Shown here: in pieces, positions 14,184 through 24,518 of the stretch
Layout: the number at the start of each line of letters is the position of its first letter
How positions within the stretch are numbered: the stretch's first letter is position 1
From: Flavobacteriaceae bacterium
Lineage (GTDB): Bacteria; Bacteroidota; Bacteroidia; Flavobacteriales; Flavobacteriaceae
Reading direction: 5' to 3'
NCBI GenBank assembly: GCA_021739635.1
Contig: JAIPBH010000006.1
Location: forward strand, 1-64,000
DNA: 64,000 nt
Position numbers and translations under genes: made by a program
The notes under the pieces: model-generated
The model's input: the letters and a program-made list of their open reading frames with translations, nothing else
What the model was told of the DNA's origin: nothing
Database searches by the model: none

Positions 14184-16151
14184 TTAGTCAACATTATCGT
14201 GTAAAAATGAATTATTGCTTCTTAATTGAATTTCATCATTATCATCCATACCGATACTGGTTCTTGACATATCTGTTTCTGAAGAATGTTGTACTTCTTT
14301 TAAATCTACGCCTTGACGTTTGTAAGCCGGAACTTTTTCTATATCGTCAATTTTTGCGTTATTGAATTTATAATTGAAGTCTTTCATTTTACGTCTGCGT
14401 TCTGCAGCACGTTCTTTTAGCATCTCTGAAATTGGGCTATTCATTGGATCAATTTCGTCGTCTATTTTTTCTTCTTCAATTTTTGCTATGACTTTCTTTT
14501 CAAAAACAATTTCTTGATCAAACCCTTCAAAAGCTTCTTCTTTAATATTTGTTTGCTTTTTGTTCATTGAAGATTCTATTTCTATGTAATCATCTAAAGC
14601 ATAACGAACATCGCCTTTTTCATTGGTTTCTGTTACGGTAATAAGCTCAACATAATCTTTAACTGATATTTTTTTTAGGTCTTCATCTTCTAATTTATAT
14701 TCAATTGCATCTTCAGTTGTTTCTTGAAATACATCATTGTTAGAAAGTGGCAAATCGAAAGTAAGTGTAATTTGTTGCTCTTCTTCAATATCTTCAATGG
14801 CTTTTTTTACTGGTGATGCCATGGTTGTTACTGGTTTTATGATAAAATCATCTTCATTCTTAACTTTTGCTGAAACTTCTTCATAAACAACTTTAATGTT
14901 TCTAATAAGTTCTGATGTTGGTATGAGTTTAAAATCGTTTAAAACAACGTCTTCTTTTTTATTAGTAATGGTTTTTTGTTCTACAATATCATCTGTAACT
15001 TCATCAAAATCTAAAGTATGTTTTAGAACTGGCGGTTCTTCTTTCTTTTCTAATTCAATTACTGGAGCAATGATAACTGGTTCTCGGTCTTTTGCTTTAA
15101 AATCATGGTCTTCACCAAGAGAATGTACTACTTTTTTAACTTCGCTATTAGATATTTCATCTTGTTGTTCTACATTAAAACCAGTAGCAATAATAGTTAC
15201 TGCGATAGATTCTTCTAGTGACTCATCTTCACCAACACCCATAATAATATTAGCACCATGACCAGCTTCATTTTGAATGTGATCATTAATTTCACCTATT
15301 TCATCAATAGTGATTTCATGAGATCCTGAAACTATAAGCAGCAATACATTTTTGGCTCCAGTTATCTTGTTATCATTTAGTAATGGTGAATCTAATGCTT
15401 TTCTAATAGCATCTTGGGCACGGTTTTGGCCAGAAGCTAATGCAGAGCCCATAATAGCTGTTCCGCTATTACTCAATACGGTTTTAGCATCACGTAAATC
15501 GATGTTTTGCGTGTAATGATGCGTAATAACTTCGGCAATACCACGAGCTGCCGTTGATAATACCTCATCTGCTTTTGAAAATCCTGCTTTAAAGCCAAGA
15601 TTTCCATAAACTTCACGAAGTTTATTGTTGTTTATTACAATTAAAGAATCTACTACAGTTCTTAAATTTTCAATACCTTGTTGAGCTTGCTCAATACGCA
15701 TTTTCCCTTCAAACTGAAAAGGCATTGTGACTATTCCTACTGTTAAAATATCTAAATCTTTAGCCATTTTAGCTATAATTGGCGCAGCACCAGTACCAGT
15801 TCCTCCACCCATTCCAGCAGTAATAAAAACCATTTTGGTATTGGTATCAAGCATATTTGAAATATCCTCGAAACTTTCAACTGCAGATTGTTCGCCTACA
15901 TGAGGGTTGGCTCCTGCTCCTAAACCTTCGGTTAAATTAACGCCTAATTGAATTTTGTTTGGTACGCCACTATTTTGAAGTGCTTGTGCATCTGTATTAC
16001 AAATGTAAAAGTCAACGCCTTTAATGCCTTGTTGGAACATGTGATTGATAGCATTACTGCCACCGCCTCCAACACCAATAACTTTAATGACATTTGATTG
16101 GTTTTTTGGTAAATCAAATGCGATACTTTCGAATTCTTTATTGCTGCTCAT
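14184..16151 (-). CDS. ftsZ: Cell division protein FtsZ
   Basis: This is the tubulin-like GTPase that polymerises into the division ring at midcell. The N-terminal GTPase domain has GVGGGGSNAI at 26-35 and the tubulin signature GGGTGTG at 115-121. The catalytic T7 loop lies at about 216-221 (NIDLRD, where many FtsZ have NxDxxD). The folded domain ends near residue 320. Residues about 330-655 form an unusually long, acidic, low-complexity linker. The protein is thus much longer than the roughly 380 residues of enterobacterial FtsZ, although long tails are common in Bacteroidota. A short basic segment (about 575-620, AAERRRKMKDF) and a terminal stretch (RSNNSFLHDN) may bind FtsA or other partners. 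It is the last gene of the dcw cluster. Confidence 0.98.
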   Translation of the reverse strand: MSSNKEFESIAFDLPKNQSNVIKVIGVGGGGSNAINHMFQQGIKGVDFYICNTDAQALQNSGVPNKIQLGVNLTEGLGAGANPHVGEQSAVESFEDISNMLDTNTKMVFITAGMGGGTGTGAAPIIAKMAKDLDILTVGIVTMPFQFEGKMRIEQAQQGIENLRTVVDSLIVINNNKLREVYGNLGFKAGFSKADEVLSTAARGIAEVITHHYTQNIDLRDAKTVLSNSGTAIMGSALASGQNRAQDAIRKALDSPLLNDNKITGAKNVLLLIVSGSHEITIDEIGEINDHIQNEAGHGANIIMGVGEDESLEESIAVTIIATGFNVEQQDEISNSEVKKVVHSLGEDHDFKAKDREPVIIAPVIELEKKEEPPVLKHTLDFDEVTDDIVEQKTITNKKEDVVLNDFKLIPTSELIRNIKVVYEEVSAKVKNEDDFIIKPVTTMASPVKKAIEDIEEEQQITLTFDLPLSNNDVFQETTEDAIEYKLEDEDLKKISVKDYVELITVTETNEKGDVRYALDDYIEIESSMNKKQTNIKEEAFEGFDQEIVFEKKVIAKIEEEKIDDEIDPMNSPISEMLKERAAERRRKMKDFNYKFNNAKIDDIEKVPAYKRQGVDLKEVQHSSETDMSRTSIGMDDNDEIQLRSNNSFLHDNVD

Positions 16152-16230
16152 AAATTCTGTTTTACTGGTATTATACTAATTTTTATTTTTTATTATCAAT
16201 GGATGGTTTGATCTTATTTTTGTTTCTTTT

Positions 16231-17538
16231 CTATTCTGCGTTATCTAAAAAGTCTTTAACTCGTTCTGTTAACTTATCTAGAAAAGATCGTCTTTCTTTA
16301 ACTGGTTTTTCTTCAATGGTTTCTTGAGGTTTTAAATCATTGATTTTTGCTTCTTCAATTTGTTCAACACGTTTTCTTTCATGGCGCTTTAATCCATCTA
16401 AAACTAAACCAACTGCTGTTGCGTATAAAGGGCTAGTTACATCATCGTCACTATCGCCCGCTAAATGTTCATTTGGGTAGCCTATTCTGGTGTCCATGCC
16501 TGTAATATATTCAACCAACTGTTTTAGGTGTTTTAATTGACTGCCACCACCTGTTAAAACGATGCCTGCAATGAGTTTTTTCTTTTGCTCTTCATGGCCA
16601 TAATTTTTTATTTCTACATAAACCTGTTCAATAATTTCTACGACTCTGGCATGAATTATTTTTGAAAGGTTTTTTAGAGTAATTTCTTTTGGTTCTCTAC
16701 CACGTAATCCAGGAATTGACACAATTTCGTTGTCTTTATTTTCACCTGGCCAAGCAGACCCAAATTTTATTTTTAATAGTTCGGCTTGCTTTTCTATGAT
16801 AGAACAACCCTCTTTAATATCTTCAGTAATGACATTACCACCAAACGGAATAACAGCCGTATGGCGAATAATGCCATCTCTGAAAATAGCTAAATCTGTG
16901 GTACCTCCACCTATATCAATCAAAGCTACACCGGCTTCTTTTTCTTCTTGACTTAACACGGCATTTGCAGATGCCAATGGTTCTAAGGTAATGCCTTCTA
17001 AATTTAATCCTGCACTTTGAACACAACGACCAATGTTTCTAATAGATGATACTTGACCTACAACTACATGAAAGTTTGCTTCTAAACGTCCACCATACAT
17101 TCCAATTGGTTCCTTAATCTCAGCTTGTCCGTCAACTTTATACTCCTGTGGTAATACATGAATAATTTCTTCACCTGGTAACATCACTAATTTGTGAACC
17201 TGATTGATTAGTTTATCTATATCATTTTCATCAATCACCAAATCTGAATTTGCTCTAGTGATGTAATCACTGTGTTGAAGACTACGAATATGTTGACCTG
17301 CTATACCAACAGTAACCGCTTCAATTTTAATTTCTGAAGATGCTTCTGCTTCTTGAACTGCTTGTTGTATAGATTGAATGGTTTGCGTAATATTATTTAC
17401 TACACCACGATGAACACCTAAGCTTTTAGATTTTCCAATACCCAAAATCTCTACTTTTCCGTATTCGTTTTTACGTCCAATCATGGCCACAATTTTTGTG
17501 GTTCCTATGTCTAATCCTACTGCTATATTATGCTCCAT
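16231..17538 (-). CDS. ftsA: Cell division protein FtsA
   Basis: This 435-residue actin-fold ATPase anchors FtsZ filaments to the membrane. The phosphate-1 motif is VGLDIGTTKIVAMIG at 7-21, the phosphate-2 motif is IDIGGGTTDLAIF near 207-219, and the adenosine motif is IVLTGGGSQL near 325. The 1C subdomain typical of FtsA lies between (about 85-165). The C-terminus (RSFLDKLTERVKDFLDNAE) is an amphipathic helix suited to membrane targeting. It stands directly upstream of ftsZ and three bases after ftsQ, the normal order. Confidence 0.97.
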   Translation of the reverse strand: MEHNIAVGLDIGTTKIVAMIGRKNEYGKVEILGIGKSKSLGVHRGVVNNITQTIQSIQQAVQEAEASSEIKIEAVTVGIAGQHIRSLQHSDYITRANSDLVIDENDIDKLINQVHKLVMLPGEEIIHVLPQEYKVDGQAEIKEPIGMYGGRLEANFHVVVGQVSSIRNIGRCVQSAGLNLEGITLEPLASANAVLSQEEKEAGVALIDIGGGTTDLAIFRDGIIRHTAVIPFGGNVITEDIKEGCSIIEKQAELLKIKFGSAWPGENKDNEIVSIPGLRGREPKEITLKNLSKIIHARVVEIIEQVYVEIKNYGHEEQKKKLIAGIVLTGGGSQLKHLKQLVEYITGMDTRIGYPNEHLAGDSDDDVTSPLYATAVGLVLDGLKRHERKRVEQIEEAKINDLKPQETIEEKPVKERRSFLDKLTERVKDFLDNAE

Positions 17539-17541
17539 TGT

Positions 17542-18264
17542 TTACGTTTTGGTACATACTACTTGATTGTCAAATTGCAAATTAACTTTGCTATAATTAT
17601 TAAGTGTTTTGTCTTGTAGGTTTTTTTGATAGAAAGCTTTGAGGTTATTTATTTTTTTATCTAAAAAATTAACATCGCCCAATTTTACTTCAAACTTGCA
17701 TTGGCGAAGTTTTAAATAAATAGTCTTATCAGAATCTTGACGAATTTCAATAACATTCTTCATTAGAAAATCATCATTTTTAATTTTATTAGCAACTGAA
17801 TAAACATTTTTTAAATCATTTTTTTTTACAAAACCTGTAACCAAAGGCACTCTTGCCGTAAAATTGCTTGACAATGGCATATAAAAACCTTCATCATCAA
17901 CATAATAAGACTCCGTAGTGCTCACTCTTGCAATAGGTGTTTTTTGTTCAATATCAGCCTTAACTGTTCCATTTACAGCAACATACACTTCAGCTGATTT
18001 TATCATTGGATTAGAATTTAGGGACTTCTCTAATTGATTCAAATCTAAAGTTTCTTTAGCCACATTTTTAATACTTTGATGATTTTGTATTAACAATTTA
18101 CTAACAGTTTCATGTGTTACAAAAAGATTGTTTTCACCCATAAAATTAATGTCAACTAGAGGCACTTTTCTATGTGCATTTTTGCTTGTAGCAAATGCAA
18201 ATAAAAATATTACAACACCTAATAGTGTTATCATTTTTATGTAATTCCAATTAACTCGCAACAC
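17542..18264 (-). CDS. ftsQ: Cell division protein FtsQ
   Basis: This 240-residue bitopic protein has one membrane helix at about 10-27 (IKMITLLGVVIFLFAFATS). A periplasmic POTRA-like segment follows (PLVDINFMGENNLFVTHETV...), then the beta domain. FtsQ links early and late division proteins. Sequence conservation is low, as always for this family, so the call relies on topology, length and place: its start overlaps the end of murC by 14 bases and ftsA follows after three bases. The ddl gene that sits between murC and ftsQ in many bacteria is missing here. Confidence 0.9.
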   Translation of the reverse strand: MLRVNWNYIKMITLLGVVIFLFAFATSKNAHRKVPLVDINFMGENNLFVTHETVSKLLIQNHQSIKNVAKETLDLNQLEKSLNSNPMIKSAEVYVAVNGTVKADIEQKTPIARVSTTESYYVDDEGFYMPLSSNFTARVPLVTGFVKKNDLKNVYSVANKIKNDDFLMKNVIEIRQDSDKTIYLKLRQCKFEVKLGDVNFLDKKINNLKAFYQKNLQDKTLNNYSKVNLQFDNQVVCTKT

Positions 18265-19603
18265 TTAATTTTTTTTTAATATGTTTAACTTCTTCGCCAA
18301 TATCTCCAGCGCCAATAGTTAGCAAAATTTGAGCTTTACTTTCATAAACTTTCTGTACTATGTCGGCTTTACTTATAAGCTGTTTGTTTGGATTTTCAAT
18401 TTTACTTAACAACCATGAAGATGTAACTCCTTCAATGGGCAATTCCCTTGCAGGATAAATATCAAGTAACATAATTTCATCAAATTGTGATAAGCTCTTT
18501 GCAAAGTCATCAACAAAATCTCTTGTTCTACTAAACAGATGCGGTTGAAAAACGGCTAATATTTTTTGACCAGGATACATTTCACGCACAGCTTGATAGA
18601 CTGCATTAATCTCTTCTGGATGATGAGCATAATCATCAATAAAAACAAAATCATTTGTTTTAATCTGATAAGTAAATCGTCTTTTAACGCCTTTATATGA
18701 AGCTAATGCCTCTGCTAGCTGGCTATAAGAACATCCGTACTCTATAGCCATTGCTAAAGCAATTAATGCATTTGACAAATTATGTCTGCCTGGCAGGTTA
18801 AATTTTAAATTTTTAAGCACTTTTTTTGGTGTTTTTACATCAAAAACATAGGTGCCATTTTGTATTTTAATATTTTGAACTGAATAGTCAGAGTCATCTT
18901 CTATCCCATAAGTGATACCGTTTAATGGAAGCCCGTTTTTAACAAATAATTTCCCATTGGTTTTAACTCTTTTTGAAAAATCTTCAAAAGACTTTCTTAA
19001 TTGTGAGGCATCGCCATAAATATCTAAATGGTCGGCATCCATAGATGTAATACAAGCTATATCTGGCGATAAGGTTAAAAATGACCGATCAAACTCATCT
19101 GCTTCAACCACTGAAACTTCGGTTCCATTTAATATTAAATTGGAATTATAATTTTCACTTATACCACCTAAAAAGGCTGTTAATGGTACATGACATTCGT
19201 ACATTAAATGACCTAAAATACTAGTTGTAGTAGTTTTACCATGTGTTCCTGCAATGGCTAAACAAAATGTGTGTTCTGTGATTAAACCCAAAACCTGTGA
19301 ACGTTTTAAAACTTGATAACCTTTAGTTTTAAAAAATTCTAATTGCTTATGGTTACTTGGAACTGCTGGTGTATAAACCACCAATGTGTTTTCTATACTT
19401 AAAAATTGTGAATCTATAAATTCTAAAGCGTCTTCAAAATGAACATTAATTCCTAGAGTTTTAAGATTATCTGTTAATTCGGTAGATGTTTTATCATAAC
19501 CAGCAACATACATGTCTTTGGCTTTAAAATATCTTGCCAAAGCGCTCATACCGATACCTCCAATACCTATAAAAAAGACGTTATGTATCTTGTTTAGATT
19601 CAT
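18251..19603 (-). CDS. murC: UDP-N-acetylmuramate--L-alanine ligase MurC
   Basis: This enzyme adds the first amino acid (L-Ala) to UDP-MurNAc in the cytoplasm, using ATP. The N-terminal Rossmann region has FIGIGGIGMSALA (11-23). The ATP loop is GTHGKTTTTS at 119-128. The central-domain signature EADEFDRSFL follows near 166, and the C-terminal ligase domain contains DDYAHHPEEI and FQPHLFSRT. At 450 residues it is the usual length. It lies between murG and ftsQ and overlaps ftsQ by 14 bases, which implies coupled translation. Confidence 0.97.
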   Translation of the reverse strand: MNLNKIHNVFFIGIGGIGMSALARYFKAKDMYVAGYDKTSTELTDNLKTLGINVHFEDALEFIDSQFLSIENTLVVYTPAVPSNHKQLEFFKTKGYQVLKRSQVLGLITEHTFCLAIAGTHGKTTTTSILGHLMYECHVPLTAFLGGISENYNSNLILNGTEVSVVEADEFDRSFLTLSPDIACITSMDADHLDIYGDASQLRKSFEDFSKRVKTNGKLFVKNGLPLNGITYGIEDDSDYSVQNIKIQNGTYVFDVKTPKKVLKNLKFNLPGRHNLSNALIALAMAIEYGCSYSQLAEALASYKGVKRRFTYQIKTNDFVFIDDYAHHPEEINAVYQAVREMYPGQKILAVFQPHLFSRTRDFVDDFAKSLSQFDEIMLLDIYPARELPIEGVTSSWLLSKIENPNKQLISKADIVQKVYESKAQILLTIGAGDIGEEVKHIKKKLSVAS

Positions 19604-19604
19604 T

Positions 19605-20711
19605 TTATTTTTCTAGAAGCTTTACAACTTCATCTGCTATTTGTTTTGTTGCATTAACTAATGCTAGTTTTTTTATGTTTTCTCCTAAATGCTTTTGTTT
19701 ATCAGAAGATTGTATTAATTGTGAAAATTTATTTTTAAAATCTACTTCTAAGTCTTCCTCTTTAATAAGTATAGCTGCATCATTATTTACAATAGCCAAG
19801 GCATTTTTAGTTTGATGATCTTCAGCCACATTAGGAGATGGTATAAAAATGACTGGTTTTCCTACGATGCACAATTCTGAAACCGAACTTGCTCCTGCTC
19901 TAGAAATAATAATATCAGCAGCTGCATAAGCAAAATCCATATTGTTTAAAAATGGATATACCTGAACATCTTTGGTGTTATTATATATCTTATACTGATT
20001 GTAATATAATTTTCCACATTGCCATATAATTTGTACATTTTGTGTGTTAAGAAAATCTAATTCTTTTTCAATTAAATCATTAATAGTTCTTGCTCCTAAA
20101 CTTCCACCTAAAACCAACAAAGTGTATTTACCATGTTTAAGATTGAAAAAATCTTTAGCTTGAACTGTTTTACTTTCAATATTTAATAAATCTTGGCGTA
20201 CTGGATTACCCGTTTTTATGATTTTGTCAATTGGAAAAAATCGTTCTAAATTGTCATAAGCAACACAAATTTTCTGAACTTTTTTAGCCAATAATTTATT
20301 GGTAATTCCTGGATACGAATTTTGCTCCTGTATTAAACAAGGTATTTTTTTTGAAGCAGCAATGTACAATAATGGACCACTTGCAAATCCTCCAGTTCCA
20401 ATGGCTATATCTGGTTTAAATGATTTTACTATTTTTATAGCGTTCCATAAACTACTCATTAGTTTAAAAGGAAACATCAGGTTTTTAAGTGTTAATTGTC
20501 TTTGAATACCAGAAATCCATAAGCCTTTAATATTATAACCTGCTTGTGGCACTTTTTCCATTTCCATTCTGTCTTTAGCACCAACAAACAAAAACTCAGC
20601 ATTTGGAAATCTGTTTTTTAACTCGTTTGCAATAGCAATTGCAGGATAGATATGTCCACCTGTTCCGCCTCCTGAGAGTATAATTTTATATATTTTATTT
20701 TTCTCTGACAC
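19605..20711 (-). CDS. murG: UDP-GlcNAc transferase MurG (lipid II formation)
   Basis: This 368-residue GT-B glycosyltransferase (GT28) adds GlcNAc to lipid I, giving lipid II, at the inner face of the membrane. The N-terminal glycine loop is [16 protein letters not shown] (13-28). A second conserved stretch is [13 protein letters not shown] near 200-212, and the UDP-GlcNAc site region is [13 protein letters not shown] near 271-283, with [14 protein letters not shown] after it. It is preceded by ftsW and followed by murC, the standard dcw order. Confidence 0.97.
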   Translation of the reverse strand: MSEKNKIYKIILSGGGTGGHIYPAIAIANELKNRFPNAEFLFVGAKDRMEMEKVPQAGYNIKGLWISGIQRQLTLKNLMFPFKLMSSLWNAIKIVKSFKPDIAIGTGGFASGPLLYIAASKKIPCLIQEQNSYPGITNKLLAKKVQKICVAYDNLERFFPIDKIIKTGNPVRQDLLNIESKTVQAKDFFNLKHGKYTLLVLGGSLGARTINDLIEKELDFLNTQNVQIIWQCGKLYYNQYKIYNNTKDVQVYPFLNNMDFAYAAADIIISRAGASSVSELCIVGKPVIFIPSPNVAEDHQTKNALAIVNNDAAILIKEEDLEVDFKNKFSQLIQSSDKQKHLGENIKKLALVNATKQIADEVVKLLEK

Positions 20712-20724
20712 TACTTTGTCATTA

Positions 20725-21918
20725 TTAAATGGTTTCTGATAAAATTTCTAAAGGATTATCTTCTGTATTTTCAAACTCTTTTATTTCTTCTCTTTTTGCA
20801 CTAACACTTAAAATAATTCCAATAGCTAAACAAGTCATCCAAATAGACGTTCCTCCACTACTTATAAGTGGCAATGTTTGCCCAGTTACAGGAAATAACT
20901 CAACGGCAACTGCCATATTTATTAAAGCCTGAAAAACAATTGGAAGTCCAACACCTAGAACTAATAATTTTCCAAACATAGTATCAGACTTTTGAGCTAC
21001 AATAACAATTCTAAATAATAACCACATATATAAAATGATGATTGCCAAACCTCCAATTAAGCCATATTCTTCAATAATGATAGCGAAAATAAAATCGGAT
21101 GATGATTGGGGTAAAAAATTCTTTTGAATACTTTTTCCTGGTCCAACACCTTGAATACCACCTGATGCTATAGCTATTTTTGCTTTTTCTATTTGATAAT
21201 CAGCTTCTGTATCTTCATCATTTGAAAAGCTTTCTAATCTGCTCATCCAGGTATCAATTCTATTTGGCATAGCTTCAGGAAATGCTTTTGCTATTAAAAT
21301 AAACAGTGCTAAAGCTAAAATACCAGAACCCAAAATGATAAGTAAATAACGTATTGGATAACCGCCTAAAAATACCAGCATAACTACCATAACAAACATA
21401 ATAGCTGCTGTTGAAAGGTTTGCGGGCAAAATTAAAATCAATACTAAAAATACCGGAAGCCAAAGAGGCAATATAGATGCTTTAAAAGTGATGTCTTTAT
21501 CTTTTATTTTAGACATATATCTTGCAACATAAACCATTAAAACAACTGATGCCAATGTTGACGTTTGAAAAGACATTCCTACTATTGGAATTTGTATCCA
21601 TCTACTAGCGTTTGCTCCTTCAATAGTAACTCCTTGAAACATAGTAACTAATAATAAAATCAATACAATTGGAATCATTATTAATGACAAGCCTCTAAAA
21701 TATCTGTAAGGAATTTTATGAACTCCATACATAATGGCAAAGCCTAAAAACAAATGCATAAAATGCTTCACAAAAAAAGCAAAGGTACTTGAGTTTCCTG
21801 ATGAGTAAGCCAAATTACTTGCAGCACTATACACAGGAAGAAATGAAAAAATTGCCAACAAAGCCACTATAGCCCATATTAAGCGATCTCCCTTTATGTT
21901 ATTAAATAGTGTTTGCAT
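20725..21918 (-). CDS. ftsW: Septal peptidoglycan polymerase FtsW (SEDS family)
   Basis: This 397-residue polytopic membrane protein has about ten predicted helices. FtsW is the glycosyltransferase that polymerises lipid II at the septum together with FtsI. The SEDS marks are present: the extracellular loop between helices 7 and 8 with [20 protein letters not shown]-like sequence (seen as [15 protein letters not shown]), [18 protein letters not shown], and the conserved PLISSGGTS near the C-terminus. Its location between murD and murG supports FtsW rather than RodA. Confidence 0.95.
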   Translation of the reverse strand: MQTLFNNIKGDRLIWAIVALLAIFSFLPVYSAASNLAYSSGNSSTFAFFVKHFMHLFLGFAIMYGVHKIPYRYFRGLSLIMIPIVLILLLVTMFQGVTIEGANASRWIQIPIVGMSFQTSTLASVVLMVYVARYMSKIKDKDITFKASILPLWLPVFLVLILILPANLSTAAIMFVMVVMLVFLGGYPIRYLLIILGSGILALALFILIAKAFPEAMPNRIDTWMSRLESFSNDEDTEADYQIEKAKIAIASGGIQGVGPGKSIQKNFLPQSSSDFIFAIIIEEYGLIGGLAIIILYMWLLFRIVIVAQKSDTMFGKLLVLGVGLPIVFQALINMAVAVELFPVTGQTLPLISSGGTSIWMTCLAIGIILSVSAKREEIKEFENTEDNPLEILSETI

Positions 21919-21943
21919 TTTGTTTTTCTATAATTCTTAAGTT

Positions 21944-23275
21944 TTATAAATTTCTTACTGCAGCTTTAAATTGTCTGCCTCTGTCTTCATAGTTTTCAAA
22001 CAAATCAAAACTGGCACATGCTGGAGACAACAATACGGTATCGCCTGCTTCTGCAACTTTATAAGCTATTTTTACTGCTTCACTCATAAATTGTGTTTCA
22101 ACAATAATATCAACCATTCCACCAAAAGTGTTTAGCAACTTTTCATTATCAACACCTAAACAAATGATAGCTTTTACTTTTTCATTCACAAATGAGAACA
22201 ACTCTTCATAATTATTGCCTTTATCTTGTCCACCAACAATCCAAACAGTTGGTGTTTCCATACTTTCTAAAGCATAATATGTAGCATTGACATTGGTTGC
22301 TTTAGAGTCATTGATATATTGTACTTTATTGATTTTTAAAACATGTTCTAAACGATGCTCTACACCTTGAAAATTTTCTAAACTTTCTCTTATTGTTTGC
22401 TTTCTAATTTTTAACAAATGTGCTACTGTTGAAGCAGCCATAGCATTTTTAATATTGTGTTTTCCTTCTAAAGCAAGATTTGATGTTGGCATAATTATTT
22501 GGTTGTTATCTATAGTTATTTTAATATTATTATTATCTAAATACGCGCCATTTTCAATAGTTTTTGTTAATGAAAATGGCAATAATGTAGATTGAATTGA
22601 ATTGTTTTTTAACCAATCATTGATGACTTCATCGTCAGCATCATAAATCAAATAATCATTTTTTGTTTGATTTTCTGCTATTCTGAATTTTGAAGCGATA
22701 TAGTTTTCAAATTGATAATTATATCTATCTAAATGATCAGGTGTTATGTTGGTAATGACTGCTATATGTGGTTTAAAATCAACAATATCATCTAACTGAA
22801 AACTGCTTATTTCTAAAACATAATTTGGATAATCTTTTTCCAAAATTTGTTTAGCAAAACTATCTCCAATATTTCCAGCTAAACCCACATTCAATTCTTG
22901 TTTTAAAATGTGATGTGTTAAGGTTGCTGTGGTTGTTTTACCATTACTTCCTGTGATACCAATAATAGTTGCCTTAGTAAATTGTGAAGCAAATTCAATT
23001 TCAGAAACTATTAAAATTCCTTTTTCAAGAATTAATTTTACTAACGGCGCTTTATCTGGAATTCCTGGACTTTTCATTACAAGATCTGCATTCAGAATTT
23101 TTGATTCTGTATGATTACCTTCTTCCCATTCAATCTCATGATGTATAAGAACTTGTTTGTATTTTTCTTTAATGGTTCCTTTATCAGAAACAAATATTTC
23201 AAAACCTTTTTCTTTTGCTAAAAGTGCTGTACCAACACCACTTTCTCCTCCGCCAAGAATCACGAGTCGCTTCAT
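21944..23275 (-). CDS. murD: UDP-N-acetylmuramoylalanine--D-glutamate ligase MurD
   Basis: This cytoplasmic ATP-dependent ligase adds D-Glu to UDP-MurNAc-L-Ala. The N-terminal fold starts LVILGGGESGVGTA (4-17). The ATP loop is GITGSNGKTTTATL (106-119). Later marks are NITPDHLDRY near 178, a GKHNIKNAMAA segment near 273, INDSKATNVNATYYAL near 307-322, and LSPACASFDLFENYEDRG near the end. Length 443 is normal. It lies directly after mraY (zero-base gap) and before ftsW. Confidence 0.97.
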   Translation of the reverse strand: MKRLVILGGGESGVGTALLAKEKGFEIFVSDKGTIKEKYKQVLIHHEIEWEEGNHTESKILNADLVMKSPGIPDKAPLVKLILEKGILIVSEIEFASQFTKATIIGITGSNGKTTTATLTHHILKQELNVGLAGNIGDSFAKQILEKDYPNYVLEISSFQLDDIVDFKPHIAVITNITPDHLDRYNYQFENYIASKFRIAENQTKNDYLIYDADDEVINDWLKNNSIQSTLLPFSLTKTIENGAYLDNNNIKITIDNNQIIMPTSNLALEGKHNIKNAMAASTVAHLLKIRKQTIRESLENFQGVEHRLEHVLKINKVQYINDSKATNVNATYYALESMETPTVWIVGGQDKGNNYEELFSFVNEKVKAIICLGVDNEKLLNTFGGMVDIIVETQFMSEAVKIAYKVAEAGDTVLLSPACASFDLFENYEDRGRQFKAAVRNL

Positions 23276-24517
23276 TTATCTAATTTTTAAAGTGACTATT
23301 GAAATAATGGCTAATAAAATGCCCACAATCCAAAATCTTGTCACTATTTTACTTTCGTGATATCCAATTTTTTGATAATGATGATGCAATGGTGACATTT
23401 TAAAAATGCGTTTGCCTTCACCATATTTCTTTTTAGTGTATTTGAAATAACTTACTTGCATAACCACTGATAAGTTTTCAGCTAAAAATATTCCACATAA
23501 AACAGGAATTAACCACTCTTTTCTAACTGCTATGGCAATCACCGCTATAATGCCACCAATGGTTAAGCTTCCTGTATCACCCATAAAAACTTGTGCCGGA
23601 TAGGTGTTGTACCAAAGAAAACCAATTAGTGCACCAACAAAAGCTGCTATATAAATTGAGATTTCCTCAACTCGAGGTATGTACATAATATTGAGATAAT
23701 CAGAAAAAATGATGTTACCAGAAACCCATGCAAAAATTCCTAAAGTGAGTACAATTATTGCCGATGTTCCTGCAGCTAAACCATCTATTCCGTCAGTTAA
23801 ATTAGCACCATTTGAAACGGCCGTAATAATAAAAATAGATACAAGTATAAAAATTATCCAAGCATATTTTTCTAAGCTAGGGTTTATCCATGTGATTAAA
23901 TCTGCATAATCAAACTCATTCTCTTTAAAAAAAGGAATGGTTGTTTTGGTAGATTTTTCTTCAACTTTAAAAAACTTAGTAGGTGATACATTAGTATCTT
24001 CTGCCAACATTTCTTGTTGTACTTGCAAGGGTAATTTTTCTTTAATTGTTACATCATTATGAAAAAATAATGTTGCTCCTACAATAATTCCAAGACCTAC
24101 TTGACCCAGCACTTTAAATTTTCCTTTTAAACCTTCTTTATCTTTTTTAAATTTTTTAATATAATCATCAATAAACCCAATGGTTCCCATCCATAGCGTT
24201 GTAACTATGAGTAAAATGATATAAATATTTTCTAATTTAGCTAGTAATATTACTGGTATTAAAGTTGCAAGAATTATAATAATTCCTCCCATTGTTGGTG
24301 TTCCTGCTTTTTGTTGTTGCCCTTCAAGACCTAAATCCCTAATAGTCTCTCCAACTTGCTGTTTTTGTAAAAACCTAATAATTCTTTTTCCATATATGGT
24401 AGAAATTAGCAACGATAGTATCATAGCTAAAGCAGCTCTAAAGGTGATATACCCAAAAAGTGATGCTCCTGGTAATTGAAATTGTTTTTCTAAATAATCA
24501 AATAAGTAATACAGCAT
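23276..24517 (-). CDS. mraY: Phospho-MurNAc-pentapeptide transferase MraY
   Basis: This polytopic enzyme transfers phospho-MurNAc-pentapeptide to undecaprenyl phosphate, making lipid I. The aspartate pair is at 117-118 (FIDDYIKKF), the [10 protein letters not shown] motif at 239-248, FMGDTGSL near 315, and the histidine motif [10 protein letters not shown] near 375. The protein has 413 residues, longer than the roughly 360 of E. coli. The excess is a polar insertion at about 153-215 between two membrane helices. It follows murE directly; murF, which usually stands between them, is absent from this cluster. Confidence 0.97.
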   Translation of the reverse strand: MLYYLFDYLEKQFQLPGASLFGYITFRAALAMILSLLISTIYGKRIIRFLQKQQVGETIRDLGLEGQQQKAGTPTMGGIIIILATLIPVILLAKLENIYIILLIVTTLWMGTIGFIDDYIKKFKKDKEGLKGKFKVLGQVGLGIIVGATLFFHNDVTIKEKLPLQVQQEMLAEDTNVSPTKFFKVEEKSTKTTIPFFKENEFDYADLITWINPSLEKYAWIIFILVSIFIITAVSNGANLTDGIDGLAAGTSAIIVLTLGIFAWVSGNIIFSDYLNIMYIPRVEEISIYIAAFVGALIGFLWYNTYPAQVFMGDTGSLTIGGIIAVIAIAVRKEWLIPVLCGIFLAENLSVVMQVSYFKYTKKKYGEGKRIFKMSPLHHHYQKIGYHESKIVTRFWIVGILLAIISIVTLKIR

Positions 24518-24518
24518 A

